Shown: positions 54,590-64,000 of the stretch, piece by piece | How the letters are laid out: each line of letters starts with the position of its first letter | Position numbering within the stretch: position 1 is the stretch's first letter | Assembly (NCBI GenBank): GCA_024516155.1 | Contig: JAJJXM010000049.1 | Span: 372,001-436,000 of the forward strand | Direction: 5' to 3' | DNA length: 64,000 bases | Source of the DNA: Pyronema omphalodes | Lineage: Eukaryota > Ascomycota > Pezizomycetes > Pezizales > Pyronemataceae | Translations under genes and position numbers: made by a program | The notes under the pieces: model-generated | The model's input: the letters and a program-made list of their open reading frames with translations, nothing else | Told to the model about the DNA's origin: nothing | Databases searched by the model: none

Positions 54590-56068
54590 CTAGTACCAAA
54601 TACTCCTCGTTCTATGATGAGGTATCATCTCCGTTCCCTTCGCCTCCATTTCCTTCGCTGTATCATAAAGATAGAAATCAATCAACACAGCGTTAACTTT
54701 CGCGTCTGGATGATTCCTTAGAATCTCCCTTCTGATCTGTTCTACACACCACACGGAAGCTCCTCGTAGCTGTACCTCCCATGAAGAACCGCTGGGTATC
54801 ATTTTCTTCTCCTTGATATGAGCTTCTAGGGTGGGTCCATAGAGGAGACAGTTGAGAGTGGTTAAAGTTACAGGGACTCGGTAATCGGCAAACATTGTAA
54901 GATCGTCAATGTCGTCGAAATAACCAAAGGAGGTACCGTTGAAACAAGCCCAGATATCTGTACCGTGTAACGTTAGTATGTGCTTCGGTGTGTAACCGGC
55001 ATAATGCCTACGGTTACACGGTTACACCAAAATTCTGGGAATATAGATGACACATACCAGCAACAAGAATTTGTGCACGTTTGTAGAAATTTACAGGCCG
55101 CTTCTCGAACATGTGTTCATCCCTGAAACACTCCATCTCATCCGCAAGTCTGACTACAAGAGCTACTGCGGATCCGTTGGCTTCTTCAATCATGTTGGCG
55201 AAGGAGCCGTCATATCTCTGAGAGCATCAGTATCCACCTATAAACACCGGTAGTAGGGGGAGAGTTACATCGCAGAGAACTCGGCCTGCTTCGCGGAGAC
55301 ATTCGAAACGTTCTTCAAGGAGGGCGAATGGTTCGTCGGTGCTGGAACGGAAAATGTAGCGAAGTTGCTCGTCGGTACAGAGTTCGCTGTCGATCCAGTA
55401 GCTGGGAGTGGTGATGGGGATTCCTGGTGATATTATGTCAGCCCTGGCTCCCCTCCCTGGCTTTCGGCCAAGTTCTTCATCCACCTCCACCGCTGATGAA
55501 CTATGAATATTCTGCCACAGTGTCCTGGTACTTTACTGTGTTCCGCCACCTCATTGAGTCATAGGAACAAATTACCTTCATCCAATGCCCTTTGTAGTAA
55601 TGCCACCAAGCTCCAATATCCAGACCAGGTCTTCCCCTTATACTCCACGGCGAATCTTTCCTCCGGCGGAAGCTCGGACCAGAAGCTGAAGTTTAACAGG
55701 TCCATGGTGAAGATGAAGTTTACTGTAGCTTCATTCTTTTCCTTGGGGTGTAGTTCGTGGGATGACCAGGTCTCGGTGGAGTATGCTTTTTTCGTCATTG
55801 CGGTGTAGATATTTTCGGCGGCTTTGACGACGTGTTCTCGTGAAAGGGCGACATCTATGGCGTTATCAAAGATGTACTGTGCAGATTCTTTTTTATAGTA
55901 TTAGTACCAGATTCTGAAGCTGTAGAACGACGAGCGGAAGCAAAAGAAGGAGATACCAAGAACGTAGGTCTTTGGTTTAGCAACTGGAAGAGCTTCAGTT
56001 TTGCCTTGTAAGGCCGCTCTCATAAAATCCAGGAGGTCATGGTCGATTTCATCGTCGGGAACGCCCAT
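54590..56068 (-). CDS. QNG1: queuosine 5'-phosphate N-glycosylase/hydrolase (queuine salvage)
   Basis: Five exons (56068-55957, 55887-55576, 55423-55269, 55217-55058, 54957-54590) give 368 residues. Family signatures in order: SAQYIFDNAIDV, TMDLLNFSFWSE, YKGKTWSGYWSLVALLQRAL, DEGIPITTPSYW, RSSTDEPFALLEER, YDGSFANMIEEANGSAVALV, FYKRAQILVADIWACFNG, DLTMFADYRVP, LRGASVWCVEQIRRE and LIDFYLYDTAKE. This protein (DUF2419) releases queuine base from queuosine 5'-phosphate so that tRNA-guanine transglycosylase can modify GUN-anticodon tRNAs in eukaryotes, which cannot make queuine. The fungus probably salvages queuine from bacteria or food. Five small exons hide it from simple ORF scans. Confidence 0.93.
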
Positions 56069-56872
56069 GGTGTTGACGGAGGTGGCTTCAGGTGGTCAAT
56101 GAAGGACTAGAGGTGGACGGTAATCGATATGGCCGCCGGCTTTGAAAGCTCGCTCAGGTCAGGGACAGTTCGCCGTTGCTCGTGTTGCTGCGCGCAGGTC
56201 GCGAACTAATGAACTTGCTCCCCGTGCTCACTTCTGAACTACTACGTACGGCGCCGCCTCCACAGTCTCTTAGGAGGATACCAAGGGAGAAAGGTCACTT
56301 TTTTTTTGCCGGGATAAATCAATCCCTTACCGGAACCATGCAACGCATCTCGCCAAGTGAGTGAAGAAGCGCGTCAAAGACGCGTTAAGTGAGCGTACGG
56401 GATCTTTTTTTTTTTTTTTTCGTTCGAGAAGCATATAAATAAAATAAAAATGTTTTTGAAATGCCAATAGAGTTTCCTGACACTAGGTCTGTATTGCTTG
56501 TCTTACTCGTTCCAATCCGAAAGCATAACCTAAAAGCACAATTTAAATTGTCACAATGTGGCGATATCTCAAGTAAAAAAAAAGAAACTGAAGGCATGAC
56601 ATGATCGATAAGCCTGTGCGTGGGTGGTCGAGCAAGTTCGCGCCTCGTCATTATTCCCTTAGTCCAAACTTAAAGCACCCCACCTCCACCACGTTGTTAA
56701 CCAGGCACGGTTTACGAACGACCTCATCGCCGACCGGTCCCTTAGTTCCCTACCCCATCGCACTATCACACTCCCTCAAACAACACCACACGACCACTGT
56801 CTCTATCCCCATCCGACCACCCGCAAAACCCGCACCCTCCCGCATACCATTCGGTCACACGCGTTTCCCGTC
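56069..56872. other. divergent intergenic region (QNG1 / UBA2)
   Basis: No gene supported. A T20 run lies near 56406-56420. The final 150 bp are C-rich leader ahead of UBA2. Confidence 0.5.
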
Positions 56873-59021
56873 ATGGCCCGCGACACACGAGTCCGCAAGT
56901 CCCTGGGGACGCTTCACACCCGCATCAAGGAAAGTCGAGTACTGATGGTAGGAGCCGGAGGTATCGGTTGCGAGCTCCTAAAGAACCTCGTCTTGACAGG
57001 CTTTGGAGAAATCCACATTGTGGACCTTGACACAATCGACCTTTCCAATCTTAACCGTCAGTTCTTATTCGGCATGCAACACATTAAGAAATCAAAAGCT
57101 ATTGTAGCTAAAGAAACAGCCGGCAAATTCAACCCAAATGTTAAGCTCTTTGCTGAGCATGCCAACATCAAAGACGAAAAGTTCAATGTGAAGTGGTTCA
57201 AGAGCTTCGATTTAGTGTTCAACGCCCTCGACAACCTAGATGCCAGACGCCATGTGAATCGGATGTGTCTAGCAGCGGATGTACCATTGATTGAGAGTGG
57301 AACTACAGGATACTACGGACAAGTCCAAGTTATTAAAGGCGGCGAAACGGAATGCTACGACTGCGTTCCCAAGCCCGTTCCTAAATCCTTCCCAGTTTGC
57401 ACAATCCGCAGTACTCCGTCACAACCGATCCACTGCATCGTATGGGCCAAAAGTTACCTCTTCGCCGAAGTATTCGGTACCTCCCAAGAAAGCTCCCCCG
57501 AGCTAGACGCCAGCGAAAACTCCGAAAACGCTCAAGAAATTGCCAACCTTAAACGAGAAGCCGAAGAACTCAAAAACATCCGCGAAAAAATCTCCTCTCC
57601 AGACTTCGCAAAATGTATCTTCGAAAAGGTCTTCACCAGAGATATCGAACGTCTACTATCTATGGAGGACATGTGGAAAACCCGCACCCCTCCTAAGCCC
57701 ATGGACTACGCAGCAGTCTCTTCGTCTGCCGTTCATGTCTCCGGAAGCTACCTTGCGAAAGACGACCAGCGGAAATGGAACCTAGCCGAAAACTACGCAG
57801 TCTTCGCCGACTCTACAAAGAGATTAGCAACCCGCATGCTCTCCCTTCCAGAGGGGGAGGTTCTGTCCTTTGATAAAGACGACGAGGACACTCTTGACTT
57901 TGTTGCCGCAGCTGCAAACTTGCGAAGCATCCTATTCGACATCGAATTGAAGAGCAAATTCGATATCAAGCAAATGGCCGGTAACATCATCCCAGCAATT
58001 GCAACCACAAACGCCATCACCGCTGGTTTATGTGTCCTACAAGCTTTCAAAGTCATGCGCAACGACCTCAAAAACGCTAAAATGGTCTTCCTGAATAAAT
58101 CAACCGAGCGAGTAATCACCGCCCAAAACCCGGCTCCTCCTAATAAATACTGTGAAGAATGTGGAGTTGATAGAGTAGCAGTAGAGGCAAATGTTGAGAA
58201 AGCAACTCTAGGGGATGTGGTACAGAAAGTCGTTAGAGAGGGATTGGGATATAAGGGTGATATCTCAATTACTACAAAGGGACGCACTCTATATGATTCC
58301 ATTGACTTTGATGACGATGTAGACTCGACGTTAAAGGACCTCGGGTTTGCAAATGAAACATTCATCACTGTCGTAGATGAAAACGAAGACGATGAAGACG
58401 ATGAAGACAATAGCGAGAACGAAGAAGACGAAAAAGATAAGCAGCCGGAAGCAGAAGCAGAGGCAGAGGCAGAGGATAAAGATCAAAACATGAACGACAC
58501 AAAAAACATCCAACAAAAGGGTAAACGCGTCAACGTAGTAATCACCATATCCCACAAGTAAGCCTCTCATCTTTCCCCCCCAGTATCCATTCCCCACAAA
58601 CTAACCCCCCCTCCTTCACAGTCCAGAAATCGACCTAATAACCCCCCCTCCCTCCATCCCCATCCGCCTCGCGCCTCCAAAGCTAGTTGAGCCCCAACCC
58701 GAACCTCAACCAGTGCCGAAACCAGGGCCCCAACAGACATCAAGCTCCGCACCAGCACAGGTAACCAATGGCAATGGTAAACACACAATAGACCTAGACC
58801 CGGAAATTGAGGAAATTGAAGAAGTCGAGGAAGTACAAGAAGGCCCGAGCTTCAAGAAACGGAAAATTGATGCTTCGGGTGAGGTTAGGATTGGAATGAA
58901 GAAGATTTATAGGAAGGATTCTGAGAAGGAGAGTGGGGTTGTAGAGGTCACTGCTGATGAGGTGGTTATGTTGGAGGATAAGGATAAGGATATGGATGAG
59001 GGGGTTATTGTTATTGATTAG
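56873..59021 (+). CDS. UBA2: SUMO-activating enzyme E1 subunit UBA2
   Basis: Two exons (56873-58557 and 58622-59021, intron 64 bp) give 694 residues. The ATP-binding adenylation motif GAGGIGCELLKNL (27-39) and DLDTIDLSNLNRQFLF are followed by zinc ligands CYDC (161-164) and the catalytic Cys 176 in PVCTIRSTP. The distal zinc pair is CEEC. A ubiquitin-fold domain (about 450-525) precedes a long acidic stretch. The exon 2-encoded tail has a basic nuclear signal (FKKRKID) and ends in VIVID, a SUMO-interacting-type hydrophobic motif flanked by acids. With AOS1 it activates SUMO and passes it to UBC9 in the nucleus. The long first ORF ends at a stop inside the intron. Confidence 0.95.
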
Positions 59022-60115
59022 TAGGGTTTTGGCGTGGGTGAGGGGGGGGGGGGGGGGGGGGTGAGGGGCTTAGGTGGAAAGGAGCAGGAACAGGCAGAAA
59101 GCGGAACGGGAACAGGAAGAGGGAGGGAGAGGGGGGGGGGGGGTAATGATAATAAAACAGAAAGAGGAAGAGAAAGAGAAACAGAAGGAGATGGAGATGA
59201 AGAAGATATCCACAGTCTAGCAAGAGAACAATTGTAACGATCCGATCAGATCAGATAAGAAATATTGATCTACATAGGTGAACAGTATCCATTACTTTAA
59301 ACAAAACTTATTGATCATAATATCAAACACCTTACCAGTCCAGGTCCCCGGAAGATATCATATCATAACTACGCATGGGATTCGATAAACGAGGCATTTC
59401 ATGATGGAAACTAGGGATATGAATAAGCTACATACATATCATATCATATCATATCATGTCATGTCATTAAACTTGATTTGAATTTCACCCTACATGGCTA
59501 CCTCATATAATAGTTGCACTATATATATAGTCAAAATGTACGTATTAGGAATCGGCATCTACTGTTATCATTAATAAAAGAAAAATTAGTTCTGATGAAA
59601 TAAAAGCTTGGTTATTATTATCCTGTGAACTATGAACTATGAAATATCAAACCTTGAAATCCTATGAACTATGAGCTATGATATCCTACGAACTATCAAA
59701 AAAACAAATCCTATGATATGCTAAAAAATCCTAGAAAATCCTCCGAAAAAAAATATCCCCCCCCCCCCACCCCCCAGAAATTTCAAATCGTAAATCGTAA
59801 AATATTATCAGTTGTGAAAACCAAGGTTTGAAATGGTATTGTGTGGCTTAGGTGCTGATGGCCATGTATGCTAAATGCGTCGACTCTTAGGTATCCTGCA
59901 TATCCTGCATATCCTCCATGTGCTTCCTATGCTCCATATGCGCACCATCCTGTTGCTTATTTGCGGCAATCATGCTAGATGTTACGTTATATATCCCTAC
60001 CAAACTTCCCCTTCCACCGGTGCTCCATCTGCCCCTATAGTATTGAACGGAGCCGCAAGAAGGCTTATCCCCCCTCCCTCCCCCCCCTCCCACCCCCTCC
60101 TTTCCCTCATCACCT
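59022..60115. other. convergent gene-free region, low complexity
   Basis: Contains G tracts (59042-59060, 59134-59143), an ATCAT microsatellite (59433-59466), CTATGAACTATGA-type repeats (59625-59700) and a C tract near 59758-59770. No gene. Confidence 0.55.
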
Positions 60116-60817
60116 CTACTGCCCCTCCCCTCTTTTGAAGTACCCATCAATAGCCGCCATCTTCTCCGCATCCTTCTCCAAAGCAACCGCCAAAACCTCC
60201 ATTGGAGGCTTCAACCCAAGACCCTCTGCCCTTCTCCATCTTGCTACACGGCTGATTCCTATGCATGGTCCGTATTGTGAGCTAAGATCGAAGTTTCGGA
60301 GGATCTTTTCTGTAGCGGAAAGTTCTGATTGGTGTACTGTGGGTTGTTAGCGGATGGATGAAAGATGTGACAGATTTTTAGAGGGTGGTAATATAGGGAG
60401 GTTATGGGAGTTATGCAAATTTGACATACCAGGTGCTAGTAATCGGCTACTAAGAATAGCAGTATAATAAGCCGTAATCCTCGCTTCAGAAATCTTCGGA
60501 GCAACAATTTTCTCCTCTTCTTTCTTCCCCCTCCCTGTATTCTTCTCTTGCTCCTTATCCTCCTCTTTCTCCTTCACCGGAATCACTTCATTCTTTATCA
60601 CCTCATTTTTCTTCACACTAGTTTTCGGCGGTTCAATCTCAACGACATCTGAATCCTGCGAGTCTCGGAATACAGGTGCGGTAATGGTACGTGCTTTTGT
60701 CTTGGTCGCTTTTCCATCGAGTTTCTTGCTGGAGGTTCGGGCGGGTTTAGTGACTTTTGAGTTGAAGCTTAGAGTGCTTTGTCGTGCGGGTTTTGTGGAT
60801 GTTCGTTTTGGTGGCAT
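60116..60817 (-). CDS. POLD4: DNA polymerase delta small subunit 4 (POLD4/Cdm1)
   Basis: Two exons (60817-60430 and 60336-60116, intron 93 bp) give 202 residues. The N-terminal half is basic and disordered, with RQSTLSF that resembles a PCNA-interacting (PIP-like) motif at about residues 12-18 and a Lys/Glu-rich stretch. The conserved core is in exon 2: ILRNFDLSSQYGPCIGISR, VARWRRAEGLGLKPPMEV, the diagnostic p12/Cdm1 block. The subunit stabilises polymerase delta on PCNA; it is absent from budding yeast but present in fission yeast and animals. Start chosen at MPPKRTSTK; further upstream codons are open without family similarity. Confidence 0.92.
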
Positions 60818-61408
60818 TATTGTGGTATTGGTGTAGACTCTGACAAAATGGAAATCGTATATGCAGGCGTAGTGAGGTGAAGCAGAGTTGAGTTGAGTAA
60901 AACAGTAGAGTGGTTTCTCATAAATTTCGTAAATTTCGTGCAAGCAAAGCAGCTGAGGTGGAAGATGGCAAAGATACCGCTTTATCATGCAGTCCAAGCA
61001 AAACCTCTCAGAACCTGATATGTAGACCTCCCTGTATCTTAGACGACCCACAAACAGGCGACGAGGTAAGCTTATGGTTGTGACTAACGCATTTTGGTTA
61101 CACACCCTACAGGGCTGCAGGTTTTAAACTTTACGCCTCCCTCTGGAGTGACGAGTCTGCTTTACGCGGTGTCACGTTTTGATGCTGGGCTAACTAAACT
61201 AATTCTTTTCCCCCGCAGGCTAAAGCTTTATTAAAATTCACCCCACGGTCCACCAAACCGAGTAACAGCTGCGCGTTTTCTTAACACTCACCACTAAAGT
61301 TTCCCATCCCTCGATAACATTCGACAAATTCGACTCCGCAACTCCTCCAACCACTTTACATCACACCCCACGAACCCTACGAACCCACACCCCACCATCC
61401 AGCCAGCC
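60818..61408. other. divergent intergenic region (POLD4 / EIF1AD)
   Basis: Promoter sequences of both genes. No RNA gene or repeat seen. Confidence 0.5.
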
Positions 61409-61967
61409 ATGCCCAAAAAAGCCCCCCGCCGAATCCTCTCAACAATCGACGACCTAACCTCAGCTCCACCCCCAAACCCATTACCCCCCAACCTAATCCT
61501 AGCACGCATAACCCAAGCGCAAGGAAAGAACCTCTTTACCTGTACCCTTCCATCAGGAGAAGCAGTACTCGCGGAGCTTGCACCGATTTTCCGGGGAAAA
61601 GCATGGTTGAGAAGAGGCGGTTATGTGGTTATCGATACTAATGCTGTTGAAAGAGAGAATAAGATTGTTGGGCAAATCTCGAATGTTGTGAGGAATGAGA
61701 AGGAATGGAGGAGGATGGAGTATTGGTATGTTTTCCCGGTTTTTATTCGGCATTGCGGGGTTGGCAGGGCTTTACAGGTTTCTGGAGCTGCTGGAGAAAG
61801 ATGGTCAAGCGGTCGTGGAATATATGCATGGGAATAGCATTATGAAGAAGAGGCTGACGTTTAACAGGCCCGAGGAGTTTGCCGCTAAGCAGGTTGAATC
61901 CGACTCTGAGAGCGAGGAGGAGAGTAACATGGGAAAGCTTCCGCCCAACAGCGATGACGAGGAATAA
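61409..61967 (+). CDS. EIF1AD: EIF1AD-type eIF1A-domain protein
   Basis: Two exons (61409-61725 and 61778-61967, intron 52 bp) give 168 residues, close to the 165 of the human protein. An S1/OB-fold of eIF1A type runs over residues 25-100: NLILARITQAQGKNLFTC, SGEAVLAELAPIFRGKAWLRRGGYVVI, GQISNVVRNE. A short helix after the intron (LELLEKDGQAVVEYM) and an acidic tail (SDSESEEESN, NSDDEE) complete the usual layout. EIF1AD is nuclear and acts in late cytoplasmic 40S maturation. The acceptor at 61777 was chosen over 61766 because only it keeps the conserved frame. Confidence 0.92.
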
Positions 61968-62117
61968 ACATATCAAGCTTCACTGTACAGCTACTTGTTT
62001 CTCGCAATAAAAGTTTTGATTCTATTAAGGGTATAATAAAAGTTAGGTAAGTAGTATCTACTCTCAACAACTGTTTTCTCTAACTCCTCCAGGATTATTA
62101 AGCTTCTCAACGTTTTA

Positions 62118-63631
62118 CTACACGCGCTTCTTTCCCGCCTTCACCTTCGTCTTTTTGACCTTCCCATCTTCGTCATCGTGAATCGGTTCCTCTACGTTCT
62201 TAACGCCCCAGAGTAATCCCAAAACACTCAATGCCAGTACGCCTACTACTACACCGGAGCTCTCGTTCGTACTGGGGAATACATTCCAGCCCCATTCTTG
62301 TGCCGCCCAGAGAGGAAAGATGAAAGCAGGACCCAATCCAGATTGCCATAAAACGTATGGAGCTCCCCAGGCTAGCCAGGAGTAGAATTGGTAGTGTAAA
62401 CTGCGAGCACAAAGCATGCCAATAGTGTTGGCAGAGAGGATTGTACAGAGGATGTAGCGGGGGGTTACGCGGGCGGCAATTTGGCGGTCTTCGAGCTCGA
62501 CAGGAGGGGAGAGGATCAGCTGGAGAAAGCCGGGGAAGCTACGTTGTGAAGGCCTGGGGAGGTTAGCTGCTTACTTCATGCAAGAACGGGTGTGGCTGCA
62601 TACTTGCGCCATTTCGTCACCAGGAAGATGATGAGAAGGGAAAGATGGACCGCCAGCAGTCCAATGGAAAATTCCTTCGACAGGAAAGTTTCCTCGCTTA
62701 CAAACCGCCAATTAACTGTCCATTTGTAGAAAAACTGCCGAGTAAACTCGAAAGCACCGGCAATGTAGCTTCGGGGGTAATCCATTAAGAATCCGGTTGC
62801 AAGGAGAAACTATGACATGATCAGACGAGTGACACAACATGCAACGGAGTGAAGTCATTGTTCACCTGAACCTGCGCCATGATCATGGCCTGCCTTAGAG
62901 CCTTATCTCTTCCGACGGCTTGCAGTAGTATAGCGCCAACAGCAGGAAGAACGAGTAAAGTGTTCATCTTGACGCCAACAGACATTGAATATGTCATCGA
63001 GCCTAGGGTCCACATGCGTTTTTGCCATAATAGTATCGCCAAGAACAGGAAGAACATTGCAAACGGATCGTTGAAGAGACGAAGCATATAGATGCTGTGT
63101 AAGCGCTTCGATAGTAGTAGCAATGGAAGAATATACGGCGGTGCCTTTAATTCGATTAGACACAACGAAAGCTACGAGAGACAACGGAATAGCTACCCGA
63201 GCTTCACGGTAACACAGTAAGACGACGTAGAGCGTTGCCAGGTACAACCCCACAAAGATCCATTGAGCACGAAGAATATTTGTTCCGTTGTCGGTAAGAC
63301 GGTAAAGCCATGAGTAGATGTAGACGTGGCCAGCCGGGTACACCAACGGCCCAGTACCTCCCTTGATTAAGGCATAGTTTCGTTCTCCTCCGATATACTG
63401 GGTCACTTGTTCCATGTACGCTTTCCAGTCAATCTCTGTATCTGCGAGAGTCGAATGACCTCATTAGCCATGGGCGGTGATGGAGGTTTTCGTGAGCAGC
63501 GCACAGGGAACCTTGAGAACCACAGCTGTCGAAAGCAGCGCATCGGCGAGGAGCAGTGGGGGAATAATCCATGAGGGGAATTTTGAGCGCGAGTTGAAGG
63601 CAAAAGCCCAGGCGTCGCGGAGGAGATCCAT
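62118..63631 (-). CDS. ALG3: ALG3 dolichyl-P-Man:Man5GlcNAc2-PP-dolichol mannosyltransferase
   Basis: Five exons (63631-63505, 63441-63197, 63144-62866, 62809-62604, 62538-62118; introns 52-65 bp) give 425 residues. Diagnostic segments: [15 protein letters not shown] (with the catalytic-type acidic pair, split by intron 1), [62 protein letters not shown], and [18 protein letters not shown]. About ten hydrophobic helices fit an ER multispanning enzyme. It adds the first lumenal alpha-1,3-mannose to the N-glycan precursor. The C-terminus is KKRV, a dilysine (KKxx) ER-retrieval signal. Confidence 0.96.
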
Positions 63632-63958
63632 CCGGAGGTTCCGAGTAATTGATGAAGACGGACAGCGTTCACTGAGCTCGAGCCAGGTGTGTCAGAAGCA
63701 CCTGGGCCATGAGGTGAGGTGGCCGATATGATATGTCTGAGCCGCGTTTAGGGTGACAATTAAGGTTCGGCTTGGCGGCTTCTGTGGCAGCAGACGCACC
63801 AAGCCTTTTGCGGACTGGCGGCGTGACGTTGAGACTCCCCACCTTCGTGCTGAAGATTGTAGAACATCACGTAAATACCGCCATCCAGGACCTCCGCCGA
63901 GCTTATTACCACTGTCACCTTATTCCATTCTCTGGTTTGCTGTCAAACAATTGCCAAC
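63632..63958. other. 5' region of ALG3, no gene seen
   Basis: GC-mixed sequence with only overlapping random frames on plus. Probably a divergent promoter. Confidence 0.4.
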
Positions 63959-63969
63959 ATGGAGCAACA
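63959..63969 (+). CDS. possible first coding exon of a gene continuing past the window
   Basis: ATG GAG CAA CA is followed at once by a consensus GTAAGT donor (63970-63975). Very short first exons are common in this window (Hub1 17 nt, PPG1 16 nt), so a divergent neighbour of ALG3 may begin here. Nothing more is visible. Confidence 0.3.
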
Positions 63970-64000
63970 GTAAGTGGGACCCTATGATGGATCTTTAGCA

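Overview
The window looks like a piece of a filamentous ascomycete (Pezizomycotina-type) nuclear genome. Its genes carry short introns (mostly 49-93 bp) with GTRNGT-type donors and CTRAY-type branch points. The housekeeping set is eukaryotic (Hub1, PPG1, CLP1, AP-3 beta, UGDH, UBA2, POLD4, EIF1AD, ALG3). The transposons are chromodomain Ty3/Gypsy and Tad1-like LINE elements typical of fungi. The exact genus cannot be read from the sequence.

Positions 1-29,570 are a nested transposon island. From its boundaries I resolve: (i) GyA-1, the 3' end of a plus-strand Ty3 element (pol end 3-362, 1,356-bp LTR 534-1889); (ii) GyA-2, a minus-strand element of the same family (5' LTR 10823-13977, gag 3023 to 1890) into which GyA-1, GyB and LinA were inserted; (iii) GyB, a minus-strand Ty3 element 3091-10764 with TSD GGGTC; (iv) LinA, a LINE copy containing only ORF1, 10935-12720 with a 13-bp TSD, sitting inside the GyA-2 LTR; (v) LinB, a long Tad1-like LINE on the minus strand (about 29,570 to 13,994) with an in-frame 1,251-bp tandem duplication in the reverse transcriptase; (vi) GyC, a plus-strand Ty3 element 15119-22915 with TSD TGTTG, inserted into LinB ORF2. 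A solo LTR (33959-34510, TSD GATAT) lies just outside the island.

The most interesting content is in GyB and GyC. Although clearly diverged, they share a third ORF after pol with a Cys/His-rich domain. The pol stop and the ORF3 ATG overlap in both (TAATG in GyB, ATGA in GyC). They also share a G GGA AAA slippery heptamer at the gag end, a GTG codon where a gag ATG would be expected, and a 10-nt self-complementarity between the predicted RNA 5' end and the primer-binding site (Tf1-style self-priming).

From 30 kb on the window is gene-rich. In order: a HeLo-like/NB-ARC/TPR NLR (-), a TMEM42-like transporter (-), Hub1 (+), a CCHC zinc-knuckle low-complexity protein (-), PPG1 phosphatase (+), CLP1 (-), a tiny two-exon membrane protein (-), AP-3 beta (+), UDP-glucose dehydrogenase (+), an OAR1-like reductase (-), QNG1 queuosine salvage enzyme (-), UBA2 (+), POLD4 (-), EIF1AD (+), ALG3 (-), and possibly the first exon of a further gene at the right edge. 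Gene models were built by hand from splice motifs; every multi-exon CDS given here has a total length divisible by three. The genes are functionally unrelated housekeeping loci, with no sign of a biosynthetic cluster or operon.
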